The position numbers were made by a program, and so were the translations under genes. The notes beneath the pieces were generated by a model. The model was not told the origin of the DNA, did not search any database, and saw nothing but the letters and a program-made list of their open reading frames with translations. A stretch of 64,000 nt of DNA from contig JACCIC010000038.1 in NCBI GenBank assembly GCA_018907035.1, positions 1,888,001 to 1,952,000 on the forward strand, read 5' to 3'. This stretch comes from Sycobia sp. Sy_11 (taxonomy: Eukaryota > Arthropoda > Insecta > Hymenoptera > Epichrysomallidae). Shown in pieces: positions 44,931 through 56,044 of the stretch (position 1 is its first letter; each line of letters opens with the position of its first letter).

Positions 44931-45125
44931 CTACTATATACAAATATGAGTAAGACTTTTCAATTCAAACTTCCCGAGTTTATCGATTCGGAGAAATTTT
45001 TTTATAATTAATTAATAAATTAATATTTATAATTAATTTAATTATTAGAAATAAACACATTTGTCCGAATCGATAAACCCGAGAAGTTTGAATTGAAAAG
45101 TCTTACTCATATTTGTACACAGTAG
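44931..45125. mobile_element. 195-bp MITE derived from mariner family F
   Basis: Long inverted ends of about 70 bp: CTACTATATACAAATATGAG then TAAGACTTTTCAATTCAAAC at the left and the complement at the right, around an AT-rich centre. TA flanks both sides (44,929-44,930 and 45,126-45,127). The same ~70-bp terminus begins the family F mariner at 61,841, so this is a deletion derivative without transposase. Confidence 0.82.
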
Positions 45126-45639
45126 TAAATAAAAAATTATTTGTTTTTCCCTTACCGATTCAACACAGAGATTTTCTTAAAAAAAGTTTACAAATTCGAA
45201 TTAATGCTTTCATATATGCAGTAAAATAACACACATTAAAAAAAATTTTCTGATCAAATATCTATAGCTATCTCGTAGTGCTTTTTGATACCCTGTATTA
45301 TTAATATAGACAACTTTTTGTATTTTATTTGTATATAAATGATATGAATGAAGATGCAGATTTTCTTATAGATAACAAGTATTATTTCCATTTACGAAAT
45401 TAACAGCTTAATCACAATATAATACATACAATATAAGACTAACATTTATATATAGACGATATATTTTTACAATATTATATCAGTATAAGTGCTTGTGAGG
45501 TACCGTATAATTTACGATAAGTATAAATAAATAAAATAATGTATATGTTTATCTATGAAATAATATAATCATTTTCTTATTCTAACTTTAAATTATAATT
45601 GTTAATTTTTTTATTATTATTTATTTTATTATTTCACAT

Positions 45640-46182
45640 TGTTACGGGGTCCTGAATTTAGTACTGCCTGGTAAAAGTACCCGTTAACAGAATTATAAGG
45701 AATCCCAGACGATTTGGATTGTTTTATAGAACAATCTATGTCAACCGTAGGTTCTTTACTATAATTTTTCCTCAAACTTACCTTCTTATCCTGGATTTTA
45801 AATTTTGTGAAATTTCAATAATAAATTATAATATTATCTTACCAATAACCCAGGAAAGGACGGTACAACTATCAGGTCAAGGGAGTGCTCAATAATTTCC
45901 TATTATAAATAAAAAATAAGAAAAAGAGAAATTATTTAATAGAAATCTTTATATTTATTAAATTTATGAAAATTATAATAATCGATAATCTAACCCTACC
46001 TACTATGCACCCACGCTACATTGTCGCACGTTTTTCCTTGCCGCTAAGTGCGAGAGAGGCGATTACTATACTTTTTATATAGTCTTGGTAACAAGAGCGC
46101 CGCCTTACGATTACAGGGAGTAATTAACAATTTATTCTTCCACGCGCGCTTGTCATCCTCGTAATACAATAACTTATACTAT

Positions 46183-46219
<37 letters not shown>

Positions 46220-46230
46220 TCTATATATAT

Positions 46231-46284
<54 letters not shown>

Positions 46285-46740
46285 GGAAACTGAATATGCG
46301 ATTTATTTAAATATCTAACCCTTTAATTTTTATAATATAAACTCCGGAAAACTTTATTTTATTACGTATTTGTATAAAAGACAAATACTAGAAAGTAAAC
46401 CAATCTTAGATTAGCCATGCTGCAAAATATCAAACCCGCGATAAAAAATGTAGACAATCGAACACCTCAATTGTTTGGTTATATTCACGTCTAATATTTC
46501 GCGTTACCGAACAGAAGTGTTTAAAATAATATTCTAATGATTTTATATTATTGAATTAACTGAACAGTGCACTGCAGAAATTGAAACAAACAAACTGATG
46601 GCACAATCTACGATGAAAATTATTATTAATAATTATTAACAACTGTATTAAACTATATTATATTAATTATTTTAGAATTATACCTATATCTGTATCTCTC
46701 TAAATCTTTCACTTTTTCCGTTCAAATTCACTTTCCAACA
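45640..46740 (-). repeat. 3' LTR of Gypsy element 2 (about 1.1 kb)
   Basis: Minus-strand ends are TGTTGGAAAG and CCCCGTAACA (TGTT...AACA). The part near 45,640 matches the 5' LTR at 54,566 onward (TACTGCC-GTAAAAGTACYCG, TTCTATAGAACAATCTATG-like words), and all of it matches the right arm (58,963-61,280). The 46,740 boundary is chosen by the TGTT/AACA symmetry and lacks a clear polypurine tract. Confidence 0.65.
46190..46282. repeat. (TC)n and (TA)n tracts in the LTR
   Basis: CT repeats at about 46,190-46,215, then alternating AT to 46,282. The right-arm LTR has a short (GA)n and no long (TA)n at the corresponding place. Confidence 0.9.
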
Positions 46741-46932
46741 AATATAGGAAGAAATTCCTATATATGCTATACTCTTTTCCAGACGTTGTATACTCTACCA
46801 TCTGCAACCAAAAAGGAAAGGCATAATTAGACAATCAACGAAAGGAATACCTAGGATAGGAGAAAGGAGAAAAAAGAATTTTATCAAAATAATATATATT
46901 AAAACAAATAAATACTGATAATATAATATGCT

Positions 46933-48168
46933 TTATATCGATAGAGATATTGACCCGGAATGACCTATGTAGCTATTAAGGAACCAAGGCGTTTTCCTGA
47001 GGAACGTATGGATAGCACGATTGGCAGATTTTAGCTCTTTCGTGACATTCGACTGACCACAGACAAAGCATCTATGAAGCAGGCCATACTGCCCCGTTGG
47101 ATCCTGGACATAATAGGATCAGTAGACTCCTAGTGAAGGCTGCGGCACAGTCTTTTGACTAGGAGCCATTGGAGCCTCAGGCCAAGTGGCCGATCTATAT
47201 AGGGCACTCGGGGGTATTCTCCTGACTCTACCGATAGGGGCACCAGTAGTACGCCTTGGTACCTCTCTACCACGTATTCCACCGGGACGCGGAATATAGT
47301 TCTAGCCCCTTAACTTGACATTGGCTACCATTTCTGTGGATTCCCAGAGGGAAGAGGAGATAACTTCCCCGAACCAACGGACCTCTTCCCGGAACTATCT
47401 GAACTCGTTTAGCACTCTCTTTGTTTCAACTTCGGCGTCTTCCTGGCTAGCGAGTGCAGCCGTCAGATTCTCGACGCGAGCTTGGTTGCGGCGCCGTTGG
47501 TGTAGGCCCAGGAAAGCGTCCTGAGCCCTGGCTGACTGTTTCAGCTCTTTTAGTCTTGGAATATAACGGGTCCGACTTATCAGAGACCGCTTGTTCCGTT
47601 CCGTAATGCCTCCCAGAGATAGAGGAGTCTGACTTCAGCTTTACTGACGAGTTTAGCCTTAGTCTTGAAATTGGTTAAGGCCGCCAGGAATTTTTTCTCC
47701 ATCCGCTAAAGTGCGGTCAGCCTTGGGGGGGGGGGGTATATTCTTCTCTTCGTCCGTCCCGGGAACCGAAGGTCCAGCTTCGAAGGAAACGGACGAATAA
47801 CTGGTTCTACAACCTTCCGGTTGAATATTCCCCTCTGATGATTTCTCAGGAATGGTGGACCGAGTATTGGAGGCTTCTTCTCGTCCAGCAACTTCTTCTC
47901 CTGAGTTATGGCTCTCCGGACGAGAAAGGCCAGACATACTATAGAGTGCTCACAAACAGACATACCCCACCTAGTCCAAATCCGAACTCTCCTCCTTCAA
48001 TTCTTCAATCACTTCAGAGAAGACATTCAGAAGGAACCAGTTAATAGGAATAAGTCGAGCGGCCCTCTGACCTCATCTAACGCCGGAGAGGGCCAACCCT
48101 TGACCCCACATCGTCCCTAAAAATTCCTGCAACTGGGACACAAACTCAACATCCAATAATTTGTCCAT
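46933..48168 (-). pseudogene. ORF3 of Gypsy element 2: coiled-coil protein with a Cys motif, unknown function
   Basis: The start ATG (48,166-48,168) opens MDKLLDVEFVSQLQEFLGTM. An acidic, Ser/Pro-rich part follows (SGLSRPESHNSGEEV...). Next comes a charged heptad-rich stretch encoded around 47,330-47,560 (LKELKQSARAQDAFLGLHQ, RRRNQARVENLTAALASQED). The C-terminal part has HRCFVCGQSNVTKELK and FLRKTPWFLNSYIG, ending at a stop at 46,933. It lies directly after integrase, where envelope genes sit in errantiviruses, but no signal peptide or membrane segment is seen. A Gag-like accessory protein is the closest guess. Frameshifts, including at the G run near 47,727-47,736, break this copy. The right arm carries a second version. 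Confidence 0.6.
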
Positions 48169-48359
48169 TTTCAACAAAACAAAAAAAAGACGAACTATAT
48201 TAATGGGAAGGGGTGAACTATTTCTCCTTCCGCAGTCTTTCTCGTGACCTTCGTTCTGGAGAATCCTTTTTATGAGAGGATGCCAAAACTTGATGTGAAG
48301 GCCGCTGAACCGCCGTTGTATTTTTACGTGCACGACCTCGCTTCTACCGCCTAACGAGG

Positions 48360-48910
48360 GATTCTACCGTCTCACGAGTATGCTCGGAATTGTCCTGCGC
48401 ACAGGACCTCGCATCATGGAGATTCTCATACTTATACCGGAAAGTATTCCATAGAACAATGTGATGTAGAATACGAACTTTAGGAGTTGAACGATAAGTT
48501 CAACTCCTAAAGTTATTCGTCTCATTTGTTGTGGGACTTCTTCACACAAGCCACAATACGGGTTTTTAAAGTTCTCTGAACATTTTCTATCGGATTATCC
48601 TGCGGATGATATGGAAACGTAAACGTATGGTTGATTTCTGCTTCTGCAAGGTAATCATTAATTACACGATTTTTAATCTCCGTACCATTATCTGATAGGA
48701 AAACCTCTGGTGCGCCGAATTTAGGTTTGATCCTCTCCTTAAATTCATCGAGTATCGCAAATAAGACAATTGTTGATGCAGTCTTGTAATGCTTTATAAA
48801 ATCCGGGCCAGCAATAACATTTGCTGACTCCTGCGAAACTTTTCTTGCGTCCAGGATGTCCGATCGTCGGGTTGTCGTGACATTCTTTCAAAACTACGTC
48901 ACGACGTTCC
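48360..48910 (-). pseudogene. Gypsy integrase, broken
   Basis: Minus-strand translation gives a zinc-finger-end segment (NPTIGHPGRKK), then the core: KPKFGAPEVFLSDNGTEIKN with a catalytic Asp, EINHTFTFPYHPQDNPIENV with the catalytic Glu, followed by QRTLKTRIVACVKK. The first catalytic region is not visible: sequence between CYCWPGF-like and ERIKPKF is partly missing. Frame breaks occur on both sides. Confidence 0.75.
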
Positions 48911-49199
48911 TTAGCCTTCATCGCCTATTATGACTTCGAGAACTTCATCCCGGCGATAACAGTATCATTTCCCACCGATTATTTTCTTTTACTGCTAATC
49001 ATTGGGGCAATTCTGGACGTTGTTGAACCATCTCAGGTACCATTCGCATTGGATATCTCCTGCCTACGTCACAGTGGAACACGGCAGATCGTCGATCTCG
49101 GACATCCTTAAAAGGCCGTCTGTCATGTTCTTGACCGTCTCTATCTGATGCTCTACATCGACACTTTACCTTTGCATCTTAAGAGTCCAGAAAGCGAGC

Positions 49200-49480
49200 T
49201 TGCTTGTTAGGTTCCGCATCGTACGAATCCATCTCAGATTACTGTGGTTTGTAAGAACGCGAAAATGATATCTGTATATATATGGACGGAACTTATCAAT
49301 GGCTCATATGACAGCTAAGCACTTTCACTCTATTACCGAATAGTTTCTTTCAGCTTGAGAGAGTGGCCTACTCGCAAACCCCAACACTCATTCTTGTCCG
49401 TTGACTTCCTGCGTGGGGACCACTCCAATACCAGTATCACTAGCATCGGTTTGCACGGTGAACTAGATATCGAACATCGA
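49200..49480 (-). pseudogene. Gypsy RNase H, broken
   Basis: The minus strand reads FTVQTDASDTGIGVV (catalytic Asp in TDAS), ERNYSVIE followed by a stop and KCLAVIWAIDKFRPYIY, then FRVLTNHSNLRWI. These are the standard Ty3/Gypsy RNase H blocks (usual TDHKSL is TNHSNL here). Stops and shifts break it. Confidence 0.75.
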
Positions 49481-49749
49481 TCTACGCCGAAGTGATCATT
49501 GATTCGTTCCTATCAAATGAGGTTTATTACCTCTCGGTCCACTCATATCGTCAGTCTTTCTTCGATAGACGTCTGACTGCTTCAGCATCAGTGGCAAAGT
49601 CTTTCAAAAACTTTCTATACCACAATGCCATATGAGAATGTGCCTCAACTGCTTCAAATTCTTCGACTCCATGTATCACATCACTGGCTCGATCTTTTCG
49701 GGATCGGTACGGAATCCGTCACGATTCACGAGAACTCCTAACTATTTGA

Positions 49750-50061
49750 CTTCTGTGTGTCCAAAGACATTATTTCCTCGATTTATCGTGAGTCCAGCTT
49801 TAGATACTCGAGTTAGAACAAGACGTAGGAGAATGAATTTGGTTCGGGATCTGGCCCGATAACTCGTGTTAGACCCCTAACCTGGTCCATGTTAGGCAAC
49901 GGGTATGCATCGGGTTTCGAAACTGAATTTACTTTTCGAAAATCGATACAAAATCTGTATTTCCCGTTGCTCTTTCGTACCATCACCACTAGACTTGACC
50001 AAAAACTTGCGGATGGTTCGATTACTCCAGTCACTAGCATCTCTTTAACTTGAGAATGCAT
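49750..50061 (-). pseudogene. Gypsy reverse transcriptase remnant, palm deleted
   Basis: The open frame from 50,061 reads VTGVIEPSASFWSSLVVMVR, KSNGKYRFCIDFRKVNSVSK and DAYPLPNMD, the fingers region of Ty3/Gypsy RT. It then jumps to sequence resembling the start of the thumb (LTRV, later LGVLVNRDGFRTDPEKI in another frame). The palm with the catalytic YxDD box is absent, an internal deletion of roughly 100 residues. Catalytically dead. Confidence 0.82.
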
Positions 50062-50333
50062 TCCTTGTTCACTCTTCTTAGAGACTGGGTAAGATTTTTG
50101 ACTTATTGGACGGGCATTTCCTACATCTATTATATGCTCTGCTCACATCGTAAGTCCTAGTGGCAATTCTCCCGTCGGCAGTATTTCATCCATGAGTCTC
50201 TTCATTTGATGTTGTTCCTGCCGATTTAAGTACAAGTACTGGCTGATTGTAGTCTTATTGCGTCCATGACACTGCGAAACGCGTCGCTGTCATATAATGC
50301 ACGTATCCGGTACTCATTTATTTGTACCGGAAT

Positions 50334-51985
50334 TCACCAGCGCGCTTCTTCCGACCCAATCTGACTGGGATTCAATTTGCCTCTATTATGTTCCTCAGTC
50401 GTTGACGTATTCTCAACTGGATCGAGCCAATTTTTATCCTGGTTAGTCAAGGCCGATTGAGGATTGGAGGAACTAGGTCGTCGAATAGACTTATCCAGAG
50501 TCACGTTGGGAGTACGTGTCGACCGGACACATATTGGTCCCCTCGTTTCCCATTTCCCGAACACTTTATTTACCGGGCAGTTATAAGTGTGGTATTTGCT
50601 TCTTATTACGTTCCGGACTAGTATCTCCGGAGGAGTCGTGTTTCGCCACTATGATTGGCGATTTGGCTTCGAGGTTCCTCTTCCATCTTCTTCTGCTCTC
50701 AGCCCTCTTCTTTCTAAAGACCCTTTAGACCTACCGGATGTGCCAGCCTGGCCCTGTTTAGACTCCAGTTGAATCAAAGTTTTTTTAAATTTCTGCCAAC
50801 GTTGGTTCGGACTTCTTCTCCTGGCCTCAATCCTCTTGAGGTTCAGTGGCAGCTACTTTCGGTTTGGTTTTTCTGACAGTCGGAGACTCATATGCAGCTT
50901 CGCGTAGAATAGCCTTATCTGGCGAAGGGGGAGTGTGATAACATTTATCACACTCCAAGGCAAATTCAGCTTCTCTGGCTATTTCGAGGAATCAGTCGAT
51001 CGAATTGTAGGATTTCCTCGTTATCCTTTGTTGGATTTCAGTTACGTAACAGCCTATTTAGCTACTCAGTTTCGAGGATAGGTGGGTCTAACCGGTCGAA
51101 TATTGAAAGGAGGCTTGTAATATATTTGTTCAAGGGTTCATTGGTCCGATGTGTACGATTTTCTACCTCCCATAACCACTTGATTCGATACTCGGAACCG
51201 ACTCTATACCACTACAATGCATCGGCACGGATTAATCCCCAAGTTGTTAGGCCTTGCTTCTTAAAAACATCAACCTACAACTGGGCTTTCCCCTTGAAGA
51301 TTTCGCGAAGCGCCTGTGTCAGTTCGTCATGCGTGAACTGTATTGTTGCTCGTCGATCCGCTTGAGAAATCGTTCTAGGTCCTATTGGGAGTTCTCAAAT
51401 CAGATATCCTATTTACGGACCACTAGATCGATATCTCTTTTGGATCTTCCAGCGACTTCTGATTTGCCGGGTAATCCTCCGATTAATGTGATCCTCGGAG
51501 CTACTAGAAGCGTCGAGTAATCCCCCCTTCCTGCATCCTGCACGGTTATTCCATGACACGTATACGTGTCCTCTATGTGTACTTTTTTCCGTGCAGGGTC
51601 GTCAGCTATTCTTGTGCTGCTGATGGGAGCGGAAGTCTACAATTTCTGAGCAGGTACCTGTACCGCTAAAGCAGCAGACGGCCTCCTCCAACCTATTTTG
51701 CCGTTCTGTTTGATCGTTTAGAAATTCGAATATAATTTTCATTAGGTCTGAAGGATTGCTGTCCGGTCGGATGGTTGCCATTGCGCTTGATTGTGGGAGT
51801 GGGATCTTACGCCCCGACTGGTCTTCTGAGGGGAGTAGGCCCCCGACAAACATCTGCTCTGCCATACTAGTTTGGCTGGGCATGATAACTCTCAGGCGCT
51901 GTCTAGTGGCCTGAAGATTCCACTGGACATCTTCGTCGACTTCTAGTAGTTCCAGCGAATGCCTCTCTTCTCCATTAGTTGTCAT
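50334..51985 (-). pseudogene. Gypsy gag region, broken
   Basis: The N-terminal frame (51,602-51,985) starts MTTNGEERHSLELLEVDEDV, continues NPSDLMKIIFEFLNDQTERQ and NRLEEAV, a helical Gag-like opening. Middle fragments (51,250-51,520) include ITLIGGLPGKSEVAGRS and FLKRIDEQQYSSRMT in different frames. The C-terminal frame (50,334-50,564) is polar, basic and low-complexity (RSTRTPNVTLDKSIRRPSSS). No zinc knuckle is readable. Assigned by its place between leader and RT. Confidence 0.55.
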
Positions 51986-53167
51986 ATTCAGCCAGGAGGG
52001 AACAGATTCGGATACGATTTTGTCGATATATGACAGCCTAGCAATTTCAAGTTTTATGTATACTTTCCCTGAGTCTACCTCTCTTGTTCTAGAAAGTCCT
52101 TGTGATCATACTCGCTTTAAAGCCACTCATTTAACCTGTGCAGCTTGATGAATAGATCGCCATCACTCCTCAGGGACAACTGGTGGAGGTGTTGCTCAAC
52201 GTCTCCTAACGCAATATCTAAACACCATTCATCTATTTGAGAAGACAGTGTTTTTGAGGAGATTGACGTGTCTAAGCTGGTTTGCATCGCTGTTCTTAAA
52301 CTAATGTATTATAATAAAAAGTGGAGGATCCCAAAGTGTGGTTTTTATAGAGGGGCCAACTCAGCAAAGGGTGTTCTTTATAATCAAAAAATAATAAAAG
52401 AAATACAAAATTTTTCTTATCTAACATACTTTGACTTCTTCAGTGTTCGCAAGGTTATTTTCTCTCTGGGTAGGAGAAGTATAAAAAAATTGTTGTCTTA
52501 TATGATAATCCTGAAGTGATGTCCTGGCTTTTACTGATTTATTTTTAGTAGAAATTGATGCCTCTGTCCCTCGCGTTATTAATTCCTACACCAAGCTATT
52601 AAAAATATTAAATTTCAATAAAAAAAATGAAATATCAATATAATAAATATGGAATGAATATCGAGCCCAGGAGTGACTGAAAAAATCGATCACTGATGCT
52701 TATTACACTCGTGTGAGTTGTAATAGACTCAGGAGTTTCCACAGAGAAAATATAACAAAACAATTCTGGAAAAAAATTTAAATGATTAAATAGATCATTT
52801 TATTCCCAGGATATACTAAGAATATAACCTCGCGAGCACTTTACATTTGATGGCCTGTATGAGGGATATTTCGTAAGAACAACTAATGCTAAAAACTTAG
52901 TAGTTTCTTTTTTTCAACCTACGGGTGCTACTCCTAGTCGGTACTCTATTTACTTAACTTCATAGGTAGGGTAAACCCTATATTTAGCCTGTTAAGGAAA
53001 AGATAAAAAAAAATTTTATTCGTTGGCCACGTTCTTGAGGAACGATGGAAAAACAAGAAGAGAGAAAAAAACTTATAATCACTTAAATAAATATAAAGTG
53101 AAGAATTTTTCCCTCGTCAGTTCTTCTATAGTGTAAAATAGAAAATACCTTCACGCCAGGTGCTATA

Positions 53168-54458
53168 CGAGGATGGATTGATAAGTTTCCGGCCTAACCA
53201 AGAGATGGCGCCACTAGGCCTACCTTAAAGTGGCGTTCTATACTACCATCGTTAGATAGTTTGTATCTGTAGTTTCAGTTCGATCGCCATATTAGTTTAG
53301 GTTTGAGAGCACGCTGAACACGACACCTCTGTGTTTTTCATAAAAATGGAAAAGCTGGGAACTTTCGTGCTTTCATCAAATACTTTTATTTGAAGGGGTT
53401 AACGACGAAGAAAATTAATGAAGAGCTGGACTCAACATTGGGGACATCCTCCCCATCATATTCAGTCGTTAAGCAGTGGGTTTCCGAGTTTAAAAAGGGT
53501 CGTGTAAGCACCTCCGATGTGCCTCGCTCAGGACGCCCTATTGAGGTCACAACTCCAGAAATGATCGAAAAAATCCAGCAAATAGTATGGAAAGACCGCA
53601 GATTAAAAGTGCGTGAGATATGTAAGACCTATAAGATGTCATATGAACGTGTATAAAATATTTTGCACCAACATTTGTATATGAAAAAGCTCTGTGCAAG
53701 ATGGGTGCCGCGTTTCCTAACAGTCGACCAAAAATTAATTCGAAAGAACATTTCTACCGCCAATTTGACATTGTATAAGCGTAATCCAAGCGAATTTTTG
53801 CGCCGATTCGTAACCGTTGATGAAACTTGGGTTCACCACTACACTCCTGAAACCAAATAACAGTCTAAACAGTGGATTGGACCAGGGGAACCAACTCCAA
53901 AGAAGGCAAAAGCAATTTTTTCGGCGAACAAGGTTACGGCTACTGGTTGTTGGGATGCAAGAGGTATTATATACATTGATTACCTTGAAAAGGGTAAAAC
54001 TATCACTAGTCAATACTACGCAGACTTATTGCAACGTTTAACCCACGAAATTAAAATTTAACGACCTCATCTGGTGAAGAAAAAAATCTTGTTTCATCAC
54101 GATAACGCACAAGGGCACACGTCAATCGTTGCGATGGCTAAAATCAACGATATGAAGTTTGAATTGATGCCGCACCCACCCTACTCTCTAGACCTAGCCC
54201 CGAGTGACTATTATCTGTTTCCTAACCTCAAAAAATGGCTTAGCGATAAGAGATTTGCGGACAATGAAGAAGTAATTAAAGCTGTAAATGGGTATTTTGA
54301 GGAGCTTGACGAATCAGTCTATAGAGATGACATTGCTAGACTAGAACACCATTATGAGAAATTTATCAGGCTTGGAGGACATTACGTTGAGAAATAAAAA
54401 AAAATTCTTAAAAACGTTGTTTTTCTTTTTCAGCCCGGAAAATTTCAATCCACCCTCG
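53168..54458 (+). mobile_element. Mariner family B, copy 3, full length
   Basis: Ends CGAGGATGGATTGATAAGTT and ...AATTTCAATCCACCCTCG, with TA at 53,166-53,167 and 54,459-54,460. About 1.29 kb. Inserted in the leader of Gypsy element 2 in antisense to it. Confidence 0.9.
53346..54397 (+). pseudogene. Mariner transposase (family B, copy 3), three stops
   Basis: From ATGGAAAAGCTGGG (53,346) the protein reads through LKGLTTKKINEELDSTLG, PRSGRPIEVTTPEMIEKIQ, an HTH, LCARWVPRFLT, VTVDETWVHHYTPETK (first Asp), LFHHDNAQGHTS (second Asp; usual AP is QG) and YSLDLAPSDYYLFP (third Asp, spacing 34), ending HYVEK at 54,397. Premature stops interrupt at SYERV, TPETK and EIKI, and a frame change is needed near the start. 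Otherwise complete. Confidence 0.88.
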
Positions 54459-54546
54459 TAAAATGCAATAAAAAATTGTCAAAGAAAATAAAAATTTTCC
54501 AATTTAATAAAATTTATTTATTAATAATAAAAGAAAAACATTTATA

Positions 54547-54560
54547 CCACGTTGGGCGCA
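54547..54560 (-). other. Primer-binding site, tRNA-Lys type
   Basis: The plus strand reads CCACGTTGGGCGCA just outside the LTR, matching the CCCCACGTTGGGCG-CCA 3' end of insect tRNA-Lys except for one missing C. Drosophila gypsy uses the same tRNA. It fixes the element's orientation as minus. Confidence 0.72.
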
Positions 54561-54758
54561 ATTTCTGTAAAGGTGTTCTTAATCAAATACTGCCCGTTAA
54601 AAGTACTCGTTAATAAAGTTGTAAATAATCCCAGACGGTTTGCATTATTCTATAGAACAATCTATGTAGATCGTAAGTTCCTACTGTGATTTTTCCTTAA
54701 ACTTATCTTCTTATCCTGAATTTTATATTTTGTAAAATTTCAATAATAAATTATAATA

Positions 54759-56044
54759 TCAGGTATGTGAATAAGTCTTTCCCGTTTTTTTTCAAATTTT
54801 GAGCCTTTATTGTGAAAAAATGGTTACAAATGAATTATTGAAAGTATTGGCCATCGCTAGCTACAACTTTTTCCCATCTTTCTGGCAACATACGAATCCC
54901 GTTGCGAAAAAATTCGACCGGTTTGGCCTCTATCCAGTCATCCACCCATTTTTTGGCTTCCTCGTAGGAATGGAAGTGCTGGTCAGCCAGGCCATGCGTC
55001 ATCGATCTGAAGAGATGGTAATCAGACGGAGCAACGTCTGGACTATACGGCGGGTGGGGTAGGACTTCCCATTTGAGCGTTTCTAAGTATGTTTTCACCG
55101 GCGGTGCAACATGTGGGCGAGCATTGTCATGTTGCAAAATAACTTTGTCGTGCCTGTCGGAGTATTGTGGCCGTTTTTCTCGCAGTGCGCGGCTCAAACG
55201 CATCAATTGTCGTCGATAGACCTCGCCTGTGATCCTTTCATTCGGTTTCAGAAGCTCATAGTAAACCACACCTAGCTGGTCCCACCATATACAGAGCATG
55301 AGCTTGGCGCCATGAATATTTGGCTTGGCCGTCGATGATGATGCATGGCCGGGTAGTCCCCATGATTTTCTTCGCTTCGGATTATCGTAACGTATCCACT
55401 TTTCATCGCCAGTCACGATACGATGCAGAAAACCCTTTCTTTTATGTCGCTGAAGCAGCTGTTCGCAAGTGAAAAAACGCCGTTCAACGTCTCTCAACTT
55501 CAGTTCGTACGGCACCCAATTTCCTTGCTTTTGGATCATTCCCATGGCATTCAAACGCTTGGAAATGGTTGTTCGGTCAACTCCCAATGCTTCAGCAAGT
55601 TCTTCTTGCGTTTGACAAGAATCTTCATCAAGCAAAGTCGCCAATTCTCGATCTTCAAAGATTTGCGGCCGCCCGGAACGCTCCTTGTCTTCCACGTCGA
55701 AATCACCGCTTTTGAAGCGTCGAAACCATCCGCGAACACTTGAATCATCGACACAACCTTCTCCATAAGCCTCCTGAAGCAATCGATGCGTCTCGGCAGC
55801 AGATTTCTTCAAATTGAACCAATAAAGTGAAACTTCCCGCAAATGACGTCGACTCGGCTCAAATTTCGACATTTTCACGATATCAAAAATTTATGATGCG
55901 AAAAAATTTTAACTAATGTGTTAGTATGGAATTGTTGACATATGAATAAGCTTTGATTATGACATATGTCACCATTGAATACTCGCACAGTATTGGTGGC
56001 GCCATCTCTTACAAAAAACGGGAAAGACTTATTCACACTCCTAA
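54759..56044 (-). mobile_element. Mariner family A, copy 3, structurally intact
   Basis: Ends TCAGGTATGTGAATAAGTCT and ...GACTTATTCACACTCCTAA, with TA at 54,757-54,758 and 56,045-56,046. With the element removed, the flanks (TTATAATA | TTATATAAGC) align with the uninterrupted 3' LTR (TTATAATATTATCTTACC), which directly supports the insertion boundaries. 1,286 bp. Confidence 0.95.
54835..55878 (-). CDS. Mariner transposase (family A), apparently intact, 347 aa
   Basis: A cut-and-paste DNA transposase acting in the nucleus on its own TIRs. One uninterrupted frame of the family's usual length. N-terminal paired HTH region about residues 1-110 (ETHRLLQEAYGEGCVDDSSV, VRGWFRRFKSGD, then EELAEALGVDRTTISKRL). 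GRPQIF linker about 69-74. WVPYEL about 122-127. First catalytic Asp in VTGDEKWIRYDN, second in ILQHDNARPHVA, third in SPDVAPSDYHLF, the last two separated by 34 residues (DD34D). C-terminus GIRMLPERWEKVVASDGQYF. The first Met is followed by KMSKF, so initiation at the second Met (MSKF) is equally possible. Embedded in the LTR of Gypsy element 2. All motifs are intact, so this copy could encode active enzyme; activity is an inference. Confidence 0.95.
   Translation of the reverse strand: MKMSKFEPSRRHLREVSLYWFNLKKSAAETHRLLQEAYGEGCVDDSSVRGWFRRFKSGDFDVEDKERSGRPQIFEDRELATLLDEDSCQTQEELAEALGVDRTTISKRLNAMGMIQKQGNWVPYELKLRDVERRFFTCEQLLQRHKRKGFLHRIVTGDEKWIRYDNPKRRKSWGLPGHASSSTAKPNIHGAKLMLCIWWDQLGVVYYELLKPNERITGEVYRRQLMRLSRALREKRPQYSDRHDKVILQHDNARPHVAPPVKTYLETLKWEVLPHPPYSPDVAPSDYHLFRSMTHGLADQHFHSYEEAKKWVDDWIEAKPVEFFRNGIRMLPERWEKVVASDGQYFQ

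Larger units (their letters stand above)
45126..48237 (+). repeat. Left arm of a large inverted duplication
   Basis: It matches 57,458-61,838 in reverse orientation across unique-looking flank (45,126-45,639 against 61,281-61,838), LTR and ORF3. Examples shared in inverted form: TACGGTACCTCACAAGCACT, AAGCACTACGG, and the whole MDKLLDVEFVSQLQEF-coding region. Arms are diverged by many substitutions and indels, and the right arm has a mariner that this arm lacks. Confidence 0.8.
51986..54546 (-). other. Leader region of Gypsy element 2, interrupted by mariner B3
   Basis: Between the primer-binding site and gag; no coding region. Without the mariner (53,168-54,458) it is about 1.3 kb, long for a leader, so other insertions may be hidden. 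Confidence 0.5.

Noticed and set aside
46933..48168. ORF3 as a retroviral-type envelope gene
   Set aside because: Position fits, but no signal peptide, cleavage site or transmembrane segment is visible, and a charged coiled coil dominates.
55423..55743. 106-residue plus-strand frame
   Set aside because: Exact antisense shadow of the intact mariner transposase; the same frame recurs in the other family A copies.
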